Positions 62,959 through 64,000 of a DNA stretch of 64,000 nucleotides are shown here, piece by piece. Origin of the DNA: JANDLT01 sp041743485 (GTDB taxonomy: Bacteria; Acidobacteriota; Blastocatellia; Pyrinomonadales; Pyrinomonadaceae); assembly GCA_041743485.1 (NCBI GenBank), contig JBGTMR010000184.1, positions 4,902 to 68,901 on the forward strand. Direction: 5' to 3'. The notes beneath the pieces are model-generated. The model did no database searches, had not been told where the DNA came from, and worked only from the letters and a program-made list of their open reading frames with translations. The first letter of the stretch is position 1, and every line of letters begins with the position of its first letter. Position numbers and translations under genes: made by a program.

Positions 62959-63853
62959 AATCGTCGCACGCCAAACGGCGCCGATTGAACACAAGCAAGT
63001 GACGAGTGCGAGCCTCTTGGATCGGTTCAAAGAACCGGCACCACAATCATCTCAAGCCATAGCCCCTGCAAATTCTGCACCCCCTGAAGAATTTGCAGCC
63101 CCTGCAAAAATTGACTCTCAGCCCCTGCAATTTTCAGCGGCTGAAGAATTTGCAGCCCCTGCAATTTTTTCACACCCTGAGCAGCATACACGCATTCCGA
63201 ACGAGCTTTTCGAGGTCGTCTTGCCAACCTTAAAAACATCGGAGCAGGCGGTGTTGTTACGCCTGTATCGGCTCACGCGCGGCTTCCATAAAGCAACATG
63301 TCAGGTAAGCATGAGAACGCTCGCAAAGGCTTGTAATCTAAGCAGTAGGCAAGTCACGACGTGTGTTCAGATGCTTGAAGGAAGACGCTTTATCCGGCGC
63401 ATAAGCGTTGACCTTAGCAATAAGAATCAGCAGGCGCGCGGGGTGTTGTTTGAGATGCTGTTACCACAGTCAGCCCCTGCAAAAATTTCAGGGGGCGCAA
63501 AAATTTCAGCCCCTGAAGAGATTGCAGACAATAAAGAAACACATATAAAAGAAACACACACAAACACAGCGGGTGTGCGTGTGTCGTCTCGTTTCACGCT
63601 TACCGAGTGCCGACGTTATGCCGAGTCATTGCGCGCCGACGGCATCACTAATCCCGGCGGTTATGCGACGAAGATTCACCGGAGCGGGGAAGCCAACGAG
63701 TTGATCGCTAAGTTTCTTGAACCAGTTGAATCAGCGAAAGCGATTGATGTGAGCGGATGTCCCGATTGTCACGGCACGGGATTCTACGAGCCGGGCGGAG
63801 CGGGAAAGGGCGTGGCGAGATGTAAGCACGAGCATTTGCACACGATAGACTAA
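62915..63853 (+). CDS. Putative ParA partner/replication-linked winged-helix protein
   Basis: The protein has 312 residues from the ATG at 62915, with AAGGAG 12 bases upstream. It comprises a polar N-terminus, a low-complexity segment coded by 18-bp repeats (EEFAAPAK, EEFAAPAI), a winged-helix domain at about residues 90-180 (SEQAVLLRLYRLTRGFHKAT, TLAKACNLSSRQVTTCVQML, EGRRFIRRISVD) and a second repeat segment. A C-terminal part has a zinc-knuckle-like CPDCHGTGFYE and a later Cys and His (CKHEHLH). The winged helix resembles Rep/MarR-type domains of plasmids. Gene position parallels the partner at 26115-26924. Confidence 0.75.
   Translation: MNRKRKSGLQSGLSEIVARQTAPIEHKQVTSASLLDRFKEPAPQSSQAIAPANSAPPEEFAAPAKIDSQPLQFSAAEEFAAPAIFSHPEQHTRIPNELFEVVLPTLKTSEQAVLLRLYRLTRGFHKATCQVSMRTLAKACNLSSRQVTTCVQMLEGRRFIRRISVDLSNKNQQARGVLFEMLLPQSAPAKISGGAKISAPEEIADNKETHIKETHTNTAGVRVSSRFTLTECRRYAESLRADGITNPGGYATKIHRSGEANELIAKFLEPVESAKAIDVSGCPDCHGTGFYEPGGAGKGVARCKHEHLHTID
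63062..63172 (+). repeat. 18-bp repeat cluster A inside the partner gene
   Basis: Units of the form GCCCCTGCAAAAATTTCA start at 63062, 63080, 63098, 63121 and 63155, with a partial unit at 63139. Units 1 and 2 contain inverse halves (TGCAAATTCT and AGAATTTGCA). Multiples of 18 keep the reading frame. Confidence 0.8.
63473..63526 (+). repeat. 18-bp repeat cluster B inside the partner gene
   Basis: Three contiguous units (63473-63490, 63491-63508, 63509-63526) match cluster A units closely (GCCCCTGCAAAAATTTCA, GGGGGCGCAAAAATTTCA, GCCCCTGAAGAGATTGCA). They lie about 300 bp from cluster A, on the other side of the winged-helix coding region. Confidence 0.8.
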
Positions 63854-63922
63854 AACATCAGGTCGTGTCTCAGAATTTATGCTGAGGTGAAATGGAGACT
63901 CGGACAAGCTATTCTTTGAAGT

Positions 63923-64000
63923 GTGAACTTTGAAGAAATCACTTGTCCGAGTTGTGCCTCTCGACACGTTAAGAAGAATGGCACAACTGCTAACGAGAAA
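63923..64000 (+). CDS. IS1-like transposase, 5' end only
   Basis: From GTG 63923 the frame reads NFEEITCPSCASRHVKKNGT and then TANEK to the window edge. A CxxC knuckle followed by a 'xHVKKNG' segment is the start of IS1-family InsA zinc-finger proteins. The element's left end may be near 63861 (GGTCGTGTCTC). Confidence 0.7.
   Translation, partial: MNFEEITCPSCASRHVKKNGTTANEK

Noticed and set aside
1..64000. tRNA, rRNA and CRISPR features
   Set aside because: I scanned for conserved tRNA arms, rRNA cores and regular palindromic repeats by eye and saw none; a covariance-model search would be decisive.

Overview
The window looks like part of a large plasmid or secondary replicon from a moderately GC-rich, Gram-negative soil-type bacterium. 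Nothing in the sequence names the host. The mix of LytS/LytTR and sigma-54 regulators, large TPR and DUF4331 secreted proteins, a TonB receptor, many oxidoreductase paralogues and abundant decayed insertion sequences fits Acidobacteriota (perhaps Blastocatellia), but that is an inference. The plasmid character is direct: an eleven-copy iteron array precedes a replication initiator (27001-29346), and there are two separate ParA-plus-winged-helix-partner modules (25298-26924 and 62161-63853), the second beside an antitoxin/PIN toxin pair (61404-62127). No rRNA, tRNA or CRISPR array was recognised.

Layout. (1) 1-21923 is an oxidoreductase island, almost all on the minus strand. It holds a PaoABC-type periplasmic molybdenum aldehyde oxidoreductase operon (4634-8790), a second and partial PaoC-like subunit at the window edge, a Rid-family protein, an MDR-type quinone reductase, four SDRs, three NmrA-like proteins, an aldo/keto reductase, a cupin and a truncated luciferase-like monooxygenase. 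Three regulators sit among them: a LytS/LytTR two-component system, a sigma-54 activator that has lost its sensor, and an Rrf2 repressor. Two nearly identical 32-bp direct-repeat operators, one upstream of the SDR-pao operon and one upstream of the kinase gene, tie the LytTR system to these genes and to itself. (2) 21920-24536 holds a glycosyltransferase fragment, a tyrosine recombinase and a Fic protein. (3) 24537-29346 is the first partition and replication module. (4) 29347-31513 is IS256 and IS3 debris. (5) 31687-36825 carries a degenerate receiver protein, a Crp/Fnr regulator, an ECF sigma factor, a zinc-ribbon protein, a sigma-54 activator and a TPR lipoprotein, ending in a strong terminator.

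(6) 37507-51787 is the most distinctive block. On the plus strand: a DUF4331 secreted protein, a TPR protein, an 800-residue fusion of an RcnA/NicO-like and a NiCoT-like nickel/cobalt transporter, a Cu-Zn superoxide dismutase, a 67-residue peptide with 22 histidines, a MITE-like insertion and a TonB-dependent receptor. Facing it on the minus strand is a second DUF4331 gene followed by two TPR genes. Both DUF4331-TPR junctions contain a long perfect hairpin. I read the block as an envelope system for transition-metal (Ni/Co/Cu) handling; this is inferred from the transporter and histidine-rich genes. (7) 51980-59629 is an insertion-sequence graveyard (IS3 twice, IS4-like, IS701, IS481, IS630) with broken host genes between the elements. 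(8) 59769-63853 carries small plasmid-type genes, the toxin/antitoxin pair and the second ParA module, whose partner gene contains in-frame 18-bp repeats that may be a partition or operator site. The window ends in the start of an IS1-like transposase.
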